Assembly (NCBI GenBank): GCA_041495845.1
Contig: JBGQDM010000015.1
Location: 1 to 45,438, forward strand
DNA from: JBGQDM01 sp041495845
GTDB lineage: Bacteria; Acidobacteriota; Terriglobia; Terriglobales; Acidobacteriaceae
Direction: 5' to 3'
DNA length: 45,438 nucleotides
The notes under the pieces were generated by a model that ran no database searches, had not been told where the DNA came from, and saw only the letters and a program-made list of their open reading frames with translations. Every line of letters begins with the position of its first letter. The first letter of the stretch is position 1. A program made the translations under genes and the position numbers. Shown one piece after another: positions 33,061 through 40,736 of the stretch.

Positions 33061-33468
33061 TTATTTTGGCTGCCATTCAGCAAGCCCCCATTTCCGGCCG
33101 ATTTTAGTAATTTGCCCCTTATCTAGTTTCGTATTCAGCGAGTTGTAGACCGTGCGATATAGATTCTTTGAGGCTGTCCTCGTACCGCCACGGCGAAGGG
33201 CTGCGACGATCTCCGTGGTGCCTTGAGGCTTCCCGACGGATTGAAGGAAGTCCATTGCCGCCCCGGCAATGGTCATCTCGGCGTAGGGGGCGTGAGGCGT
33301 TTCAAAAACGATTCCTTGACCCCGGACGTGATCCTTGGCGGCGGCCTGCACCTTGTGCGAGCTCTCGCCGAGGATACCCTCAACAGCTGAAATGGCGGTT
33401 TCCAGACGAGCATGGCGCTCCCGCAAGTCAGCGAGGACGGCTTTATAGTCAATACTTGTTTGGCCCAT
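33061..33468 (-). CDS. HARE-HTH/winged-helix-like protein carried by the element
   Basis: 135 residues. The N-terminus (about 5-45) is a helical, probably coiled-coil segment (KAVLADLRERHARLETAISAV). The C-terminus (about 66-132) has the shape of a HARE-HTH domain: AGAAMDFLQSVGKPQGTTEI, ALRRGGTRTASKNLYRTVYN, then a wing GQITKIGRKWGLAEW. Such domains are thought to recognise DNA or modified bases. It is transcribed opposite to the transposase and could be a regulator of the element or of its tRNA. ATG 33468; no clear ribosome-binding site or promoter was found. Confidence 0.65.
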   Translation of the reverse strand: MGQTSIDYKAVLADLRERHARLETAISAVEGILGESSHKVQAAAKDHVRGQGIVFETPHAPYAEMTIAGAAMDFLQSVGKPQGTTEIVAALRRGGTRTASKNLYRTVYNSLNTKLDKGQITKIGRKWGLAEWQPK

Positions 33469-33525
33469 AATCCATTGACTCCACAGTCAGATTTTGCTAC
33501 AAACGCTCAAGAGGGCTAGTGTAAG

Positions 33526-33641
33526 GGGGCAGGTTTCCCTGCCCCTACGCCCGGTCTAGGGGCGGTCAGAGTCTCATAGCTACCCTCCGATCTGGGGCCA
33601 GTTGCCTTTTCCGGCCAAGGAAAACTACAGGCAATTGGCCC
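33526..33641. repeat. two hairpin-forming palindromes upstream of the transposase
   Basis: First: GGGGCAGG/CCTGCCCC with a TTTC loop (33526-33545). Second: a compound structure in which GGGCCAGTTGCC (33595-33606) pairs with GGCAATTGGCCC (33630-33641) with one mismatch, enclosing TTTTCC/GGAAAA (33607-33612, 33619-33624) on a GGCCAA loop with a five-base bulge. They occupy the 274-base gap between the divergent regulator and transposase genes. They may be a folded RNA or a protein-binding cruciform; no reading frame is seen there. Confidence 0.65.
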
Positions 33642-33707
33642 TCATTCATTTAAGTACCATACCCCATCTCCATAGTCAACCCGGTATAGAACTTTTGTGG
33701 AAAAGTG

Positions 33708-33736
33708 TTGACAATGCAAGAGCGGTCTTGTAATCT
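33708..33736 (+). promoter_or_regulatory. transposase promoter
   Basis: TTGACA (33708-33713), exactly 17 bases, then TAATCT (33731-33736); an overlapping TGTAAT (33729-33734) is a second -10 candidate. The ATG at 33743 is six bases after the -10 box, so the transcript would be essentially leaderless. Confidence 0.65.
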
Positions 33737-33742
33737 GGGGGC

Positions 33743-34603
33743 ATGAATCGCCTAGACTCTCGAATTCGCGCTCATGCGATCAGTTGCCTCATTGAGGGCT
33801 GCTCGATTCGCGCCACTGTTCGCATGACCGGAGTTGCCAAGAAAACGGTTATGCGCCTACTGGTGGAAGTCGGTGAAATCTGCGCCGATTACCAAGACCG
33901 CGCATTCCGAAACTTGCGCTGCAAGCGGCTACAGCTCGACGAAATGTGGGCGTGGATTTATTGCAAAGAGAAGAACCGCACAGAAGAGATTGCCCGCGAA
34001 CATCCCGATGCTGGCGACGTTTGGCTCTGGGTTGCGATAGACGCGGACTCGAAACTAGTACCCTCATGGATGCTGGGGCAGCGTGATCTGGCGACGGCGA
34101 AGGACTTCGTGGGAGACTTGGCGGCGCGCGTAAAGGGCCGGGTGCAGATCACCACGGACGCCCTGCGAACCTACCTGAACGTGATCGAAGATGCCTTCGG
34201 AAGCGAGTGCGATTATGCCCAGTTGCACAAGATTTACGGTGCGCCCTCCGAGAACGAAACTCGATATTCTCCAGCGCAGTGCATCGGCTGCGACATGAAA
34301 GCGGTCAGCGGGAATCCAGACCCGAAACACGTGAGCACCAGTTTTGTAGAGCGCCAGAATTGGACAGTGCGCACCACGATGCGTCGCTATACGCGCCTCA
34401 GTAATGGATTCTCCCGCAAGCTTGAAAACCATGCGGCGGCCACGGCTCTGAACTACTTCGCGTACAATTTCATCAGGATTCACCGGACGCTACGCATGAG
34501 TCCTGCGATGGCTGCTGGTGTGACAGATCGGCTGTGGAGTGTGGAAGATTTGGTTGCCATCTGGGAAGCCTACGAGCAGCGGAGGGCGGAAAGAGCGGCG
34601 TAA
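33743..34603 (+). CDS. IS1-like DDE transposase
   Basis: 286 residues. An N-terminal helix-turn-helix (RATVRMTGVAKKTVMRLLVE, about 22-45) precedes an RNase H-like catalytic core with Asp 66 (LQLDEMWAW), Asp 139 (QITTDALRTY) and Glu 203 (STSFVERQNWTVR). The region around ENHAAATALNYFAYNFIRIH and TLRMSPAMAAGV is the typical IS1-like C-terminus. It is a single intact frame, without the frameshift used by IS1 itself. There is no ribosome-binding site; the promoter predicts a leaderless mRNA. The intact terminal repeats and target duplication around it indicate recent activity. Confidence 0.92.
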   Translation: MNRLDSRIRAHAISCLIEGCSIRATVRMTGVAKKTVMRLLVEVGEICADYQDRAFRNLRCKRLQLDEMWAWIYCKEKNRTEEIAREHPDAGDVWLWVAIDADSKLVPSWMLGQRDLATAKDFVGDLAARVKGRVQITTDALRTYLNVIEDAFGSECDYAQLHKIYGAPSENETRYSPAQCIGCDMKAVSGNPDPKHVSTSFVERQNWTVRTTMRRYTRLSNGFSRKLENHAAATALNYFAYNFIRIHRTLRMSPAMAAGVTDRLWSVEDLVAIWEAYEQRRAERAA

Positions 34604-34753
34604 ATGGGCCTACTGATAATCCTGATTATATTGCTCGGCCTCTTTCTAAAATATGGCACCGGGAAGAAAGGCCGGGTTCATCTCAAAGATTGTCCGCAAG
34701 ATTCTACGTGTACCTGCTACAGCGATGAGGAAAAGCCCAGCGATTCAAAGTAG
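34604..34753 (+). CDS. 49-residue membrane peptide at the right end of the element
   Basis: ATG 34604 immediately follows the transposase stop (TAA-ATG). The product begins with one hydrophobic helix, MGLLIILIILLGLFLKYGTG. It then turns polar, with a lysine patch, a short Cys-rich stretch DCPQDSTCTCYSDEE and an end KPSDSK. Its TAG stop (34751-34753) lies inside the right terminal inverted repeat, so the gene uses the element's very end. Coupling to the transposase suggests co-translation. I do not recognise the family; it could be an accessory or toxin-like peptide. Confidence 0.55.
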   Translation: MGLLIILIILLGLFLKYGTGKKGRVHLKDCPQDSTCTCYSDEEKPSDSK

Positions 34754-34762
34754 CCCACTACC
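34746..34762 (-). repeat. right terminal inverted repeat
   Basis: CAAAGTAGCCCACTACC, the exact reverse complement of 32512-32528. It contains the stop codon of the 49-residue peptide. Confidence 0.92.
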
Positions 34763-34770
34763 GGTCTCTG
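34763..34770. repeat. target-site duplication, right copy
   Basis: GGTCTCTG directly abuts the right terminal repeat, identical to 32504-32511. Confidence 0.9.
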
Positions 34771-34794
34771 CAATGGGACGACAAAGAATTGTTT

Positions 34795-35214
34795 CTATGC
34801 CTTGCGGATGAAGCCGAAAGCGACCACAAGCAAGAGCAACCACGCAGTGAAAAAATAGTTGGACAGGGTAGTGCCCATTGCGCGCTGAGCAGCCAATGCC
34901 ATCTCGCCCACCAAGGACTTATGCTCATCATCCCACGTTTCTGCCTTGTAACAGAGTTCGCGAAGCTCATTACAAGTCTTCACAAGATTTCTGTACGGGA
35001 AGACAAGCATGAAAAGACCCAACAGAGCCACGCTGTTGGCCATGTGCTCCGTAAGCTTGCTCCAGTACTTGACGAGAATCACTACAGCCGTGCTCAGGGG
35101 CAGCAGGAACTCAAGGGTTCGCCAGAAGAACCAGCGGGAGCGAAACGGAGAGTCCATGAAAAATATGGAGCGGCTTTTGGTTGGCGATGTAGTCATGGAT
35201 TCAGCCATCGACAT
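34795..35214 (-). CDS. hypothetical membrane protein
   Basis: 139 residues with three hydrophobic segments (FWRTLEFLLPLSTAVVILVK, ANSVALLGLFMLVFP and NYFFTAWLLLLVVAFGFI) separated by a charged loop containing ELRELCYKAETWDDEHKS. Base composition is less GC-rich than the neighbours, which may indicate acquisition. The C-terminal end lies 24 bases from the target duplication of the mobile element. No family is recognised and no promoter is clear; the 186 bases upstream of it hold nothing I can name. Confidence 0.55.
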   Translation of the reverse strand: MSMAESMTTSPTKSRSIFFMDSPFRSRWFFWRTLEFLLPLSTAVVILVKYWSKLTEHMANSVALLGLFMLVFPYRNLVKTCNELRELCYKAETWDDEHKSLVGEMALAAQRAMGTTLSNYFFTAWLLLLVVAFGFIRKA

Positions 35215-35400
35215 AAGCGTCTGCCCTCACCAAACTAAGATCAGTCACAATTCACCCCCGAAACCCCGACTGCAGGCCACGCCTTGCCGACGTGTATAAG
35301 CATCTTACTTGCTACTTCGCTGGCCTGAATCCCTGTCCCCGCTGATTGCGAGCGATAGGGGTGCTTCATGTTGCTCCACGACAAGACACGAGCAGGCTGT

Positions 35401-37386
35401 TTACTTCTCCTTCAGATGCGCATCGAACCACCCCACCATGCGCCGGATAATGTCACGCAGATGCTCCGGCTGCCCGATGCGGTGCCCTTCATTCGGATAA
35501 ATCACAAACTGTGTCTCCACCCCCAGTGCCTTCAGCGCATGCCAGAATTGGCGTGACTGCGGCGCGGGCACTTCTCCATCGCGGTCGCCTACCAGCAACA
35601 GCGTCGGCGTCTTCACGTTCTTAATGAAGGTGATGGGCGAACTTCTGGCGTAGATCGCCGGATCGTTGTAGACGGTCGTGCCGAAGTACGGGGGCATCCA
35701 TTCGTCAATGTCATTTTGCCCGTAATAACTCTGGAAGTCCGCCAGTCCAGCGCCGGAGACGGCCGCGTGGAAGCGGTTCGTCTGCGTGATGGCCCACATG
35801 GTCATGTAGCCGCCATAGCTCCAGCCGGCAATCCCGATGCGGTCGTTGTCGACTGGATATTCCTTCACTACCTCGTCGACTCCGGTCATGATGTCGCGAA
35901 AATCGCCATAGCCGAAATCTTTGATGTTGCCGCGAGTAAAGGCCTCGCCCGCTCCAAAGCTCCCACGCGGGTTGGGATAGAAGACGAAATATCCTTCGCC
36001 GGCCAGCACCGCGAGATTGAAGAACGTTCCATCCCACCCTGCCCCGTTATACGAGGCGGGCCCGCCGTGTGGCGCCACCACCATGGGATAGCGCTTCTTG
36101 GGATCGTAGTCGCGCGGCTCGAGCAGCCAGCCCTGGACACGCATGCCGTCGTTCATCCAGTGCACACTTTTGGCTTCGCCCCATCCTGGTTTCACGTGGT
36201 CGTTGGTGTGCGTAATCTGCTTCCACGCTCCGATTGGACCCGCCCAGACTTCCGGAGGCCGCGAGCACGACTGCCGCAACACCGCGCTCGTCTTCTGGTC
36301 GCCGGCCAGGGAGGCGCCGTGTTCGCCGGCGTCGTTCAGTGACACCTCTTCGGAGCCGCTCCATAGCGGAGTTATTTTTCCGCTGGCCACCTCCAGCGTG
36401 GCGAATCCAGTCATGCCGTCAATCACCTGGCCGAAGAGAATGCGCTCCGGTGAAAGCCATATCAGCCAGGCCGGCGAGGATGGAATTCCCGGTGTCACGT
36501 TCCGCGCTTCGCCTCCGGTGGCCGGCAGCACAAAAATATCCCCGCCGATGGAACCTTCGTCGCTCATGATGCCGCCGATGAACGCGACCCACTTGCCGTC
36601 CGGTGACCACTTGGGCTCTGCGATTTGCAGCGTCGGCCGGTGAATGGATTTCATCTCCCCGCCCGCGGCCGGCAGCGTGTAAATCTGAGCCACATACCAT
36701 TGCGCGTCGCCGGCGCCGTGGGCCGCCGTGGTCACAAAAGCGCTTCCGTCCGGTGACCACTCAAACTCATACACGTACATGTCCGCCGGCGAAATCTGCC
36801 GTGTCTTCCCGGAAGCGACGTCGACGGTGGTCAGCCGCTGCTCGTAGATCTTGCTCTCGATCAGGCCCGTTTCCACCGTCATCGGCTCCAGCGGTCCGGC
36901 GGCGCGCGGCGCATTCTCAGTGAACAGCAGCGCGATCGTCTTTCCGTCCGGCGACCACTTGGGCGCGTCCAGAAATCCCTTCAGGCTGGTCACCCTGCGC
37001 GGTACTGCGTCGCTGAAGTCGGTGACGTAAAGCTGCCTCTGACCCGGACTGCCCGCATCCGACAAGAACGCCAACCGCTTGCTGTCCGGCGACCACGCGA
37101 TGTCCTGTTCGCTGGCCCCGGCATCTCCTCCCGCGGTCACACGCCGCTTCTTCGCGGGATCATTCCAGTCGGCCAGCGCTACGATTGCCTTCCCTCCACC
37201 GCTTTGCTCTTCTACCCAGGCCAGTTGTTTTCCATCGGGTGCCATGGCCACCTGAGAAAAATCGCGCACGGCGACGAGCTGGTTCATGGTCGCTTCCAGG
37301 GACGCGCTGGCCCGCTCCTCGGCGGGCGCAGAAAACGCCGCCAGCCAAATCATTGCTACTACCAGCCGCCGTTGTTTTGCTCGCAT
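35401..37386 (-). CDS. S9-family prolyl oligopeptidase-type peptidase
   Basis: 661-residue exported serine peptidase. ATG 37386, with GAGGG eight bases upstream, opens a signal peptide (VVAMIWLAAFSAPAEE). An N-terminal beta-propeller of WD/TolB-like repeats (repeated WSPDGK and WSPDSK units, about residues 30-390) gates the C-terminal alpha/beta hydrolase domain. The triad is Ser 523 (GWSYGGYM), Asp near 603 (GDRDGEVP) and His near 635 (PNEGHRIG). It is related to dipeptidyl peptidase IV and acylaminoacyl peptidases; it probably degrades peptides in the periplasm. Last in a co-directional five-gene run. Confidence 0.92.
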   Translation of the reverse strand: MRAKQRRLVVAMIWLAAFSAPAEERASASLEATMNQLVAVRDFSQVAMAPDGKQLAWVEEQSGGGKAIVALADWNDPAKKRRVTAGGDAGASEQDIAWSPDSKRLAFLSDAGSPGQRQLYVTDFSDAVPRRVTSLKGFLDAPKWSPDGKTIALLFTENAPRAAGPLEPMTVETGLIESKIYEQRLTTVDVASGKTRQISPADMYVYEFEWSPDGSAFVTTAAHGAGDAQWYVAQIYTLPAAGGEMKSIHRPTLQIAEPKWSPDGKWVAFIGGIMSDEGSIGGDIFVLPATGGEARNVTPGIPSSPAWLIWLSPERILFGQVIDGMTGFATLEVASGKITPLWSGSEEVSLNDAGEHGASLAGDQKTSAVLRQSCSRPPEVWAGPIGAWKQITHTNDHVKPGWGEAKSVHWMNDGMRVQGWLLEPRDYDPKKRYPMVVAPHGGPASYNGAGWDGTFFNLAVLAGEGYFVFYPNPRGSFGAGEAFTRGNIKDFGYGDFRDIMTGVDEVVKEYPVDNDRIGIAGWSYGGYMTMWAITQTNRFHAAVSGAGLADFQSYYGQNDIDEWMPPYFGTTVYNDPAIYARSSPITFIKNVKTPTLLLVGDRDGEVPAPQSRQFWHALKALGVETQFVIYPNEGHRIGQPEHLRDIIRRMVGWFDAHLKEK

Positions 37387-37420
37387 TGTTACTGTCCCTC
37401 GTTCCTTTGGAATCGGTTGC

Positions 37421-37903
37421 TCACTGCCGTCCCGCACCGCGATCCATGGCCGCGTTGGCCAGCCGGTCGGCATCGCGGTTCTTCTCCCGTAGAGCGTGCT
37501 CGATGGCGAACCACTCCAGCTTCGCCACTCGTTGTTGGGCCTGCTGGAAAAGTTCCTGCAGGGCGGGATTCTTTACTTTGTAGATTCGCTTCATCTGCCG
37601 CACCATCAGTTCCGAATCACTCACCACACGCAACGCTCCAAGCCCACGGGCTACGGCATAGTCGAGCGCCGCCAGCAGACCGCGATATTCAGCCACGTTG
37701 TTGGTCTGGTGTCCGATGTATTCGCTCAACTCGGCCACCGGGTGTCCGCTCTCGTCCTTGATGACCACGCCAAAGCCTGCCGGCCCAGGATTCCCTCGCG
37801 CCCCGCCATCGACGTGCGCCACCAAATGTTTCTTCGGAACTGCCGGGGCAGCTTCGGAAAAAAGTTTGAGCGAAGGTGCCGGCTTACGGCGTGCAGAAGG
37901 CAT
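37421..37903 (-). CDS. rnhA: ribonuclease HI
   Basis: Cleaves RNA in RNA-DNA hybrids. The acidic set is visible: Asp in VDGGARGNPGPAGFGVV, Glu in NNVAEYRGLLAAL, Asp in SDSELMVRQM and Asp in NRDADRLAN. With ATG 37903 it has 160 residues; the frame is open to 37933. The sequence is of the GGARGNPG type often labelled reverse-transcriptase-like RNase H, without a basic protrusion. An N-terminal extension of about 25 basic residues precedes the domain. It lies between the metallophosphoesterase and S9 peptidase genes on the same strand, with short gaps. Confidence 0.92.
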   Translation of the reverse strand: MPSARRKPAPSLKLFSEAAPAVPKKHLVAHVDGGARGNPGPAGFGVVIKDESGHPVAELSEYIGHQTNNVAEYRGLLAALDYAVARGLGALRVVSDSELMVRQMKRIYKVKNPALQELFQQAQQRVAKLEWFAIEHALREKNRDADRLANAAMDRGAGRQ

Positions 37904-37950
37904 TGCGGCAGTGTACCTGAGCCGGTATCCCAAGGCGCGTGGGTGTCGGC

Positions 37951-38706
37951 TTACCGTCCTGCCGCCAGTCGCGTTGCCAGGCGCTGGGGCAAATGCTCGG
38001 CCAGAATTTTTTCCTGCGCTGTTTTCAAATCGTAGGGCACACGGTGGAACTCCACGGCATATTGATCGGCGTCAAAGATCGCAAACGCCGAGCGCCAGTC
38101 GCCATCGCGCGGCTGCCCTACCGAACCAGGATTGATGAGATAACGGGTTTTCCGGTCGAGTGCCAGGGCCCAGTTGTCTGTCCCCCCGCGAGTTGGGTAC
38201 TGGGGCACCACCATGTCGCTGTCCTCCTGGTCCCAAAAGAATCCGCCTTGAACATGCGTGTGCCCGAAAAAGGTAACGGCCACAGTTGAGGCCATCAGCG
38301 GCTGCATTGCGTCCCGCACGCTGACCAGGTATTCGTCTTCGTCCAGCGGTGAGCCATGCACAAATTGCATGTCACCGCCTTCCTCGGCGCGCAAAGGCCC
38401 CTGGGGCAACTGGCGCAACCATTCCAGGTTCTCCGGCGTCAGCTTGTCGCGCGTCCACAACGCTGCCATCGCGGCGATGGGGTTGAACTGCTTTACATCC
38501 ATCAGGTCAACCACGGCTTTGTCATGGTTGCCGCGGACCACATACTTGCTGATCTTCCGCGAGATATCGGTTACTTCGTTGGGATTGGCGCCATAACCCA
38601 CCACGTCGCCCAGGTTGATGACCAGATCGTGGGCTGGGGCTGCCGCCAAGCACGCGTCCAGCGCTTCGAGATTGGCGTGAATGTCGCTGAGAAGAAGAAT
38701 GCGCAA
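37951..38706 (-). CDS. metallophosphoesterase, YfcE/MJ0936-like
   Basis: 251-residue calcineurin-like phosphoesterase. The metal-binding motifs occur in order: LLSDIHANLEAL, NLGDVVGYGANP, VRGNHDKAV, FVHGSP and FGHTHVQGG. Such enzymes hydrolyse phosphodiesters, including cyclic nucleotides. No partner is evident. The start appears to be TTG 38706, as the family N-terminus MRILLLSDIH begins there. The following OppD-type gene (upstream on this strand) ends 27 bases before it. Confidence 0.88.
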   Translation of the reverse strand: MRILLLSDIHANLEALDACLAAAPAHDLVINLGDVVGYGANPNEVTDISRKISKYVVRGNHDKAVVDLMDVKQFNPIAAMAALWTRDKLTPENLEWLRQLPQGPLRAEEGGDMQFVHGSPLDEDEYLVSVRDAMQPLMASTVAVTFFGHTHVQGGFFWDQEDSDMVVPQYPTRGGTDNWALALDRKTRYLINPGSVGQPRDGDWRSAFAIFDADQYAVEFHRVPYDLKTAQEKILAEHLPQRLATRLAAGR

Positions 38707-38733
38707 GCGTCCACCCGCTGGGGGAAACGGGGA

Positions 38734-39738
38734 TTATAGACCGGCCGCCGGGTTCCGAACAGGGCACCGCGCCCAATGGCCGGGTCGAACTTCAACCAGC
38801 GACGGCAAGGTGCGAGTGCACTCGGCCTCACGAAACTCACAGCGCGGTTCGAAAGCACATCCGGGCGGCAGCGCCGCCAGGGGCGGTACCGACCCTTCAA
38901 TCGTACTCAACGGACGCCCCCGTTCCGTCCGCAGCGACGGTGCGGAGCGCAACAGGCCGTCCGTGTAGGGATGCGCCGGCCGGGTAAATACCTGGGCCCG
39001 AGTTCCCATTTCCACCACGCTGCCCGCATACATTACCGCCACCCGGTCGGCTACCTGCGACACTACCGCCAAGTCGTGCGAGATGAAGAGCATGGCCAGT
39101 CCGAGACGCTGGCGCAGTTCCGCCAGCAACTCCAGAATCTGCGCTTGAATGGTAACGTCCAGCGCGGTGGTGGGTTCGTCCGCAATCAGAAGTTGCGGCC
39201 GGTTCACCAGAGCGATGGCAATCATCACCCGCTGTCGTTGTCCGCCGGAGAGTTGATGCGGATAGTCGCGGGCGCGCTCCTCCGGCTCGGGAATGGCCAC
39301 TTCGCGCAGTGCCGCGATGGCCCGCTGGCGCGCTTCCGCCTTGCTCAGTTCGGGATGATGTGCCCGCACCGCCTCCGCCACCTGCTCGCCCACCCGCATT
39401 ACCGGGTTCAACGCAGTCATCGGTTCCTGGAAGATCATGCTGATGTGCGCCCCGCGCAACCTCCGCATTTCTTCCTCGGAGCGCCGCCTCAGATCGCGTA
39501 CGCCGCCGGCATCCGCAAAGAGAATTTCGCCGGAGATCTGGGCCTGCTCCGGCAACAATCCCATCAACGCCAGCGACGTAACCGACTTCCCCGACCCCGA
39601 TTCGCCCACTAGCCCCAGCACTTCGCCGGCGGCGAGGGTCAGGCTGACATCACGCACCGCAACGAGTCCCGCCGAAACGAGCCCATCGCGCCGATCCCGG
39701 CCCGCCGGGAACGCCACTGTCAGGTTTCGTAGCTCCAT
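38734..39738 (-). CDS. oligopeptide/dipeptide ABC transporter ATP-binding protein (OppD/DppD type)
   Basis: 334 residues from ATG 39738. Walker A is GLVGESGSGKSVTSLAL, the Q-loop is in ISMIFQEPMTALNPVM, the ABC signature is LSGGQRQRVMIAIAL, Walker B is LLIADEPTTALDVT and the switch His is FISHDLAVV. The C-terminal oligopeptide-transporter domain contains PPGCAFEPRCEFREAECTR, the Cys-rich region that in relatives binds an iron-sulfur cluster. The permeases and binding protein are not nearby, so it is an orphan ATPase here. Confidence 0.93.
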   Translation of the reverse strand: MELRNLTVAFPAGRDRRDGLVSAGLVAVRDVSLTLAAGEVLGLVGESGSGKSVTSLALMGLLPEQAQISGEILFADAGGVRDLRRRSEEEMRRLRGAHISMIFQEPMTALNPVMRVGEQVAEAVRAHHPELSKAEARQRAIAALREVAIPEPEERARDYPHQLSGGQRQRVMIAIALVNRPQLLIADEPTTALDVTIQAQILELLAELRQRLGLAMLFISHDLAVVSQVADRVAVMYAGSVVEMGTRAQVFTRPAHPYTDGLLRSAPSLRTERGRPLSTIEGSVPPLAALPPGCAFEPRCEFREAECTRTLPSLVEVRPGHWARCPVRNPAAGL

Positions 39739-39760
39739 CAGCATCTTGTAAGCAGTTCCC

Positions 39761-40603
39761 TTACTGCCCCAAAATCAGCGGCAGCCCGTTCTTCCCGCTC
39801 CCAATGACCACGATCTTTGCATTCGGGCTTTTGGCTAGGTTCTCGGTTGCCTCAATTCCCTTCCACTCCAAGAGTTGAGAACTGATTCCCTGCGCCACAA
39901 TCTGCTGGAAGTCCCGGATGCCCTGCGCTTCGATCCGTTTGCGTTCGGCTTCCTGGCGTTCGCGTTGCAGGCGGAAACTCATGGCCAACGCTTCCTGCTC
40001 GGCCTGCTGCTTGGCTTCGATGGATACCTTTAAGGTCGCCGGCAGTTGAATGTCGCGAAGCAAGATGCCCTCGACGATAATCCCGCGCCGACCCAATTCC
40101 GTGTTCAGTTGGCCGACGATCTGCTTGGCCACCATCTCCCGTTCACCGCTGTAGAGCGCGTTGGCGGAATGCGAAGCGGTGGCTTCCCGGATCGCCGAGC
40201 GCAGTGTCGGCTCGACTACCACTTCCGCGTAGCGCGGCCCGATGCGCTGGTAAACGTCCGCCGCTCTTTCTCCATCCAGGTGGTAGATCAGCGACGTGTC
40301 CAGATTGATGACCAACCCTTCACTGGAAGGAACACTGGCCGATTCCTTGAGTTCCTGCGTGCGGATCGTCAACTCGTTGGCCGACTTCAGCGGATTGATG
40401 AGATGGATGCCTTCCGGCAGGCTCTGGCCGGTGACGCGGCCGAACAGCGTGAGCACGGCCACAGTTCCGGTGCTCACCCGCACCACTGAGTTGAACAGCA
40501 GGATCAGCACCACCAACCCACCGATGCCGAAAATCGCCAGCTTGTGGAGCGCACCCGCGCCCACATCCACTACCCGGTCGCGGTCAAAGTTCATTGCGGT
40601 CAT
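39761..40603 (-). CDS. SPFH/band 7 (prohibitin-like) membrane protein
   Basis: 280 residues. One N-terminal membrane helix (IFGIGGLVVLILLFNSVV) is followed by the SPFH domain with STGTVAVLTLFGRVTGQSLPEGIHLINP and a long charged C-terminal coiled coil rich in Glu, Arg and Gln (about residues 190-250). It matches bacterial prohibitin homologues more than HflC, since no FtsH-adjacent hflK is present. It probably forms membrane-associated rings that affect membrane protein turnover. Starts with MTAMNFDRD; M4 is a second possible start. Upstream gene of the co-directional run. Confidence 0.88.
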   Translation of the reverse strand: MTAMNFDRDRVVDVGAGALHKLAIFGIGGLVVLILLFNSVVRVSTGTVAVLTLFGRVTGQSLPEGIHLINPLKSANELTIRTQELKESASVPSSEGLVINLDTSLIYHLDGERAADVYQRIGPRYAEVVVEPTLRSAIREATASHSANALYSGEREMVAKQIVGQLNTELGRRGIIVEGILLRDIQLPATLKVSIEAKQQAEQEALAMSFRLQRERQEAERKRIEAQGIRDFQQIVAQGISSQLLEWKGIEATENLAKSPNAKIVVIGSGKNGLPLILGQ

Positions 40604-40736
40604 TGTGTTCCTCCTGCAGCGATTGTAAGGCTAGTGCTCATTGGAAGTTGTCAGCTCGAGGAATTTGCGAGGTGCGGATGACAAGTCGAGCGCCCGGCCC
40701 CGGGTGTCGTGGCATACTGTGACCCAAGGCTCGCGC

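Larger units (their letters stand above)
32512..34762. mobile_element. complete IS1-like transposon with tRNA and passenger genes
   Basis: A 2251-bp element bounded by perfect 17-bp terminal inverted repeats (GGTAGTGGGCTACTTTG at 32512-32528 and its reverse complement at 34746-34762) and flanked by the exact 8-bp duplication GGTCTCTG. The ends begin GG-TAGTG, reminiscent of IS1-family termini. Each terminal repeat contains an internal GTAG/CTAC hairpin. Contents in order: a small basic Gly/Lys-rich protein (+), a class II tRNA (-), a structured RNA candidate with terminator (+), a wing-helix-like protein (-), a compound hairpin, a DDE transposase (+) and a 49-residue membrane peptide (+). Preserved ends and an intact transposase imply recent insertion. 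A plain IS1-like element needs only the transposase, so more than half of this one is cargo. Confidence 0.9.

Noticed and set aside
33595..33641. possible left end of a short transposase-only element
   Set aside because: No matching copy exists downstream of the transposase, while the 17-bp repeats with an exact 8-bp duplication define larger limits.
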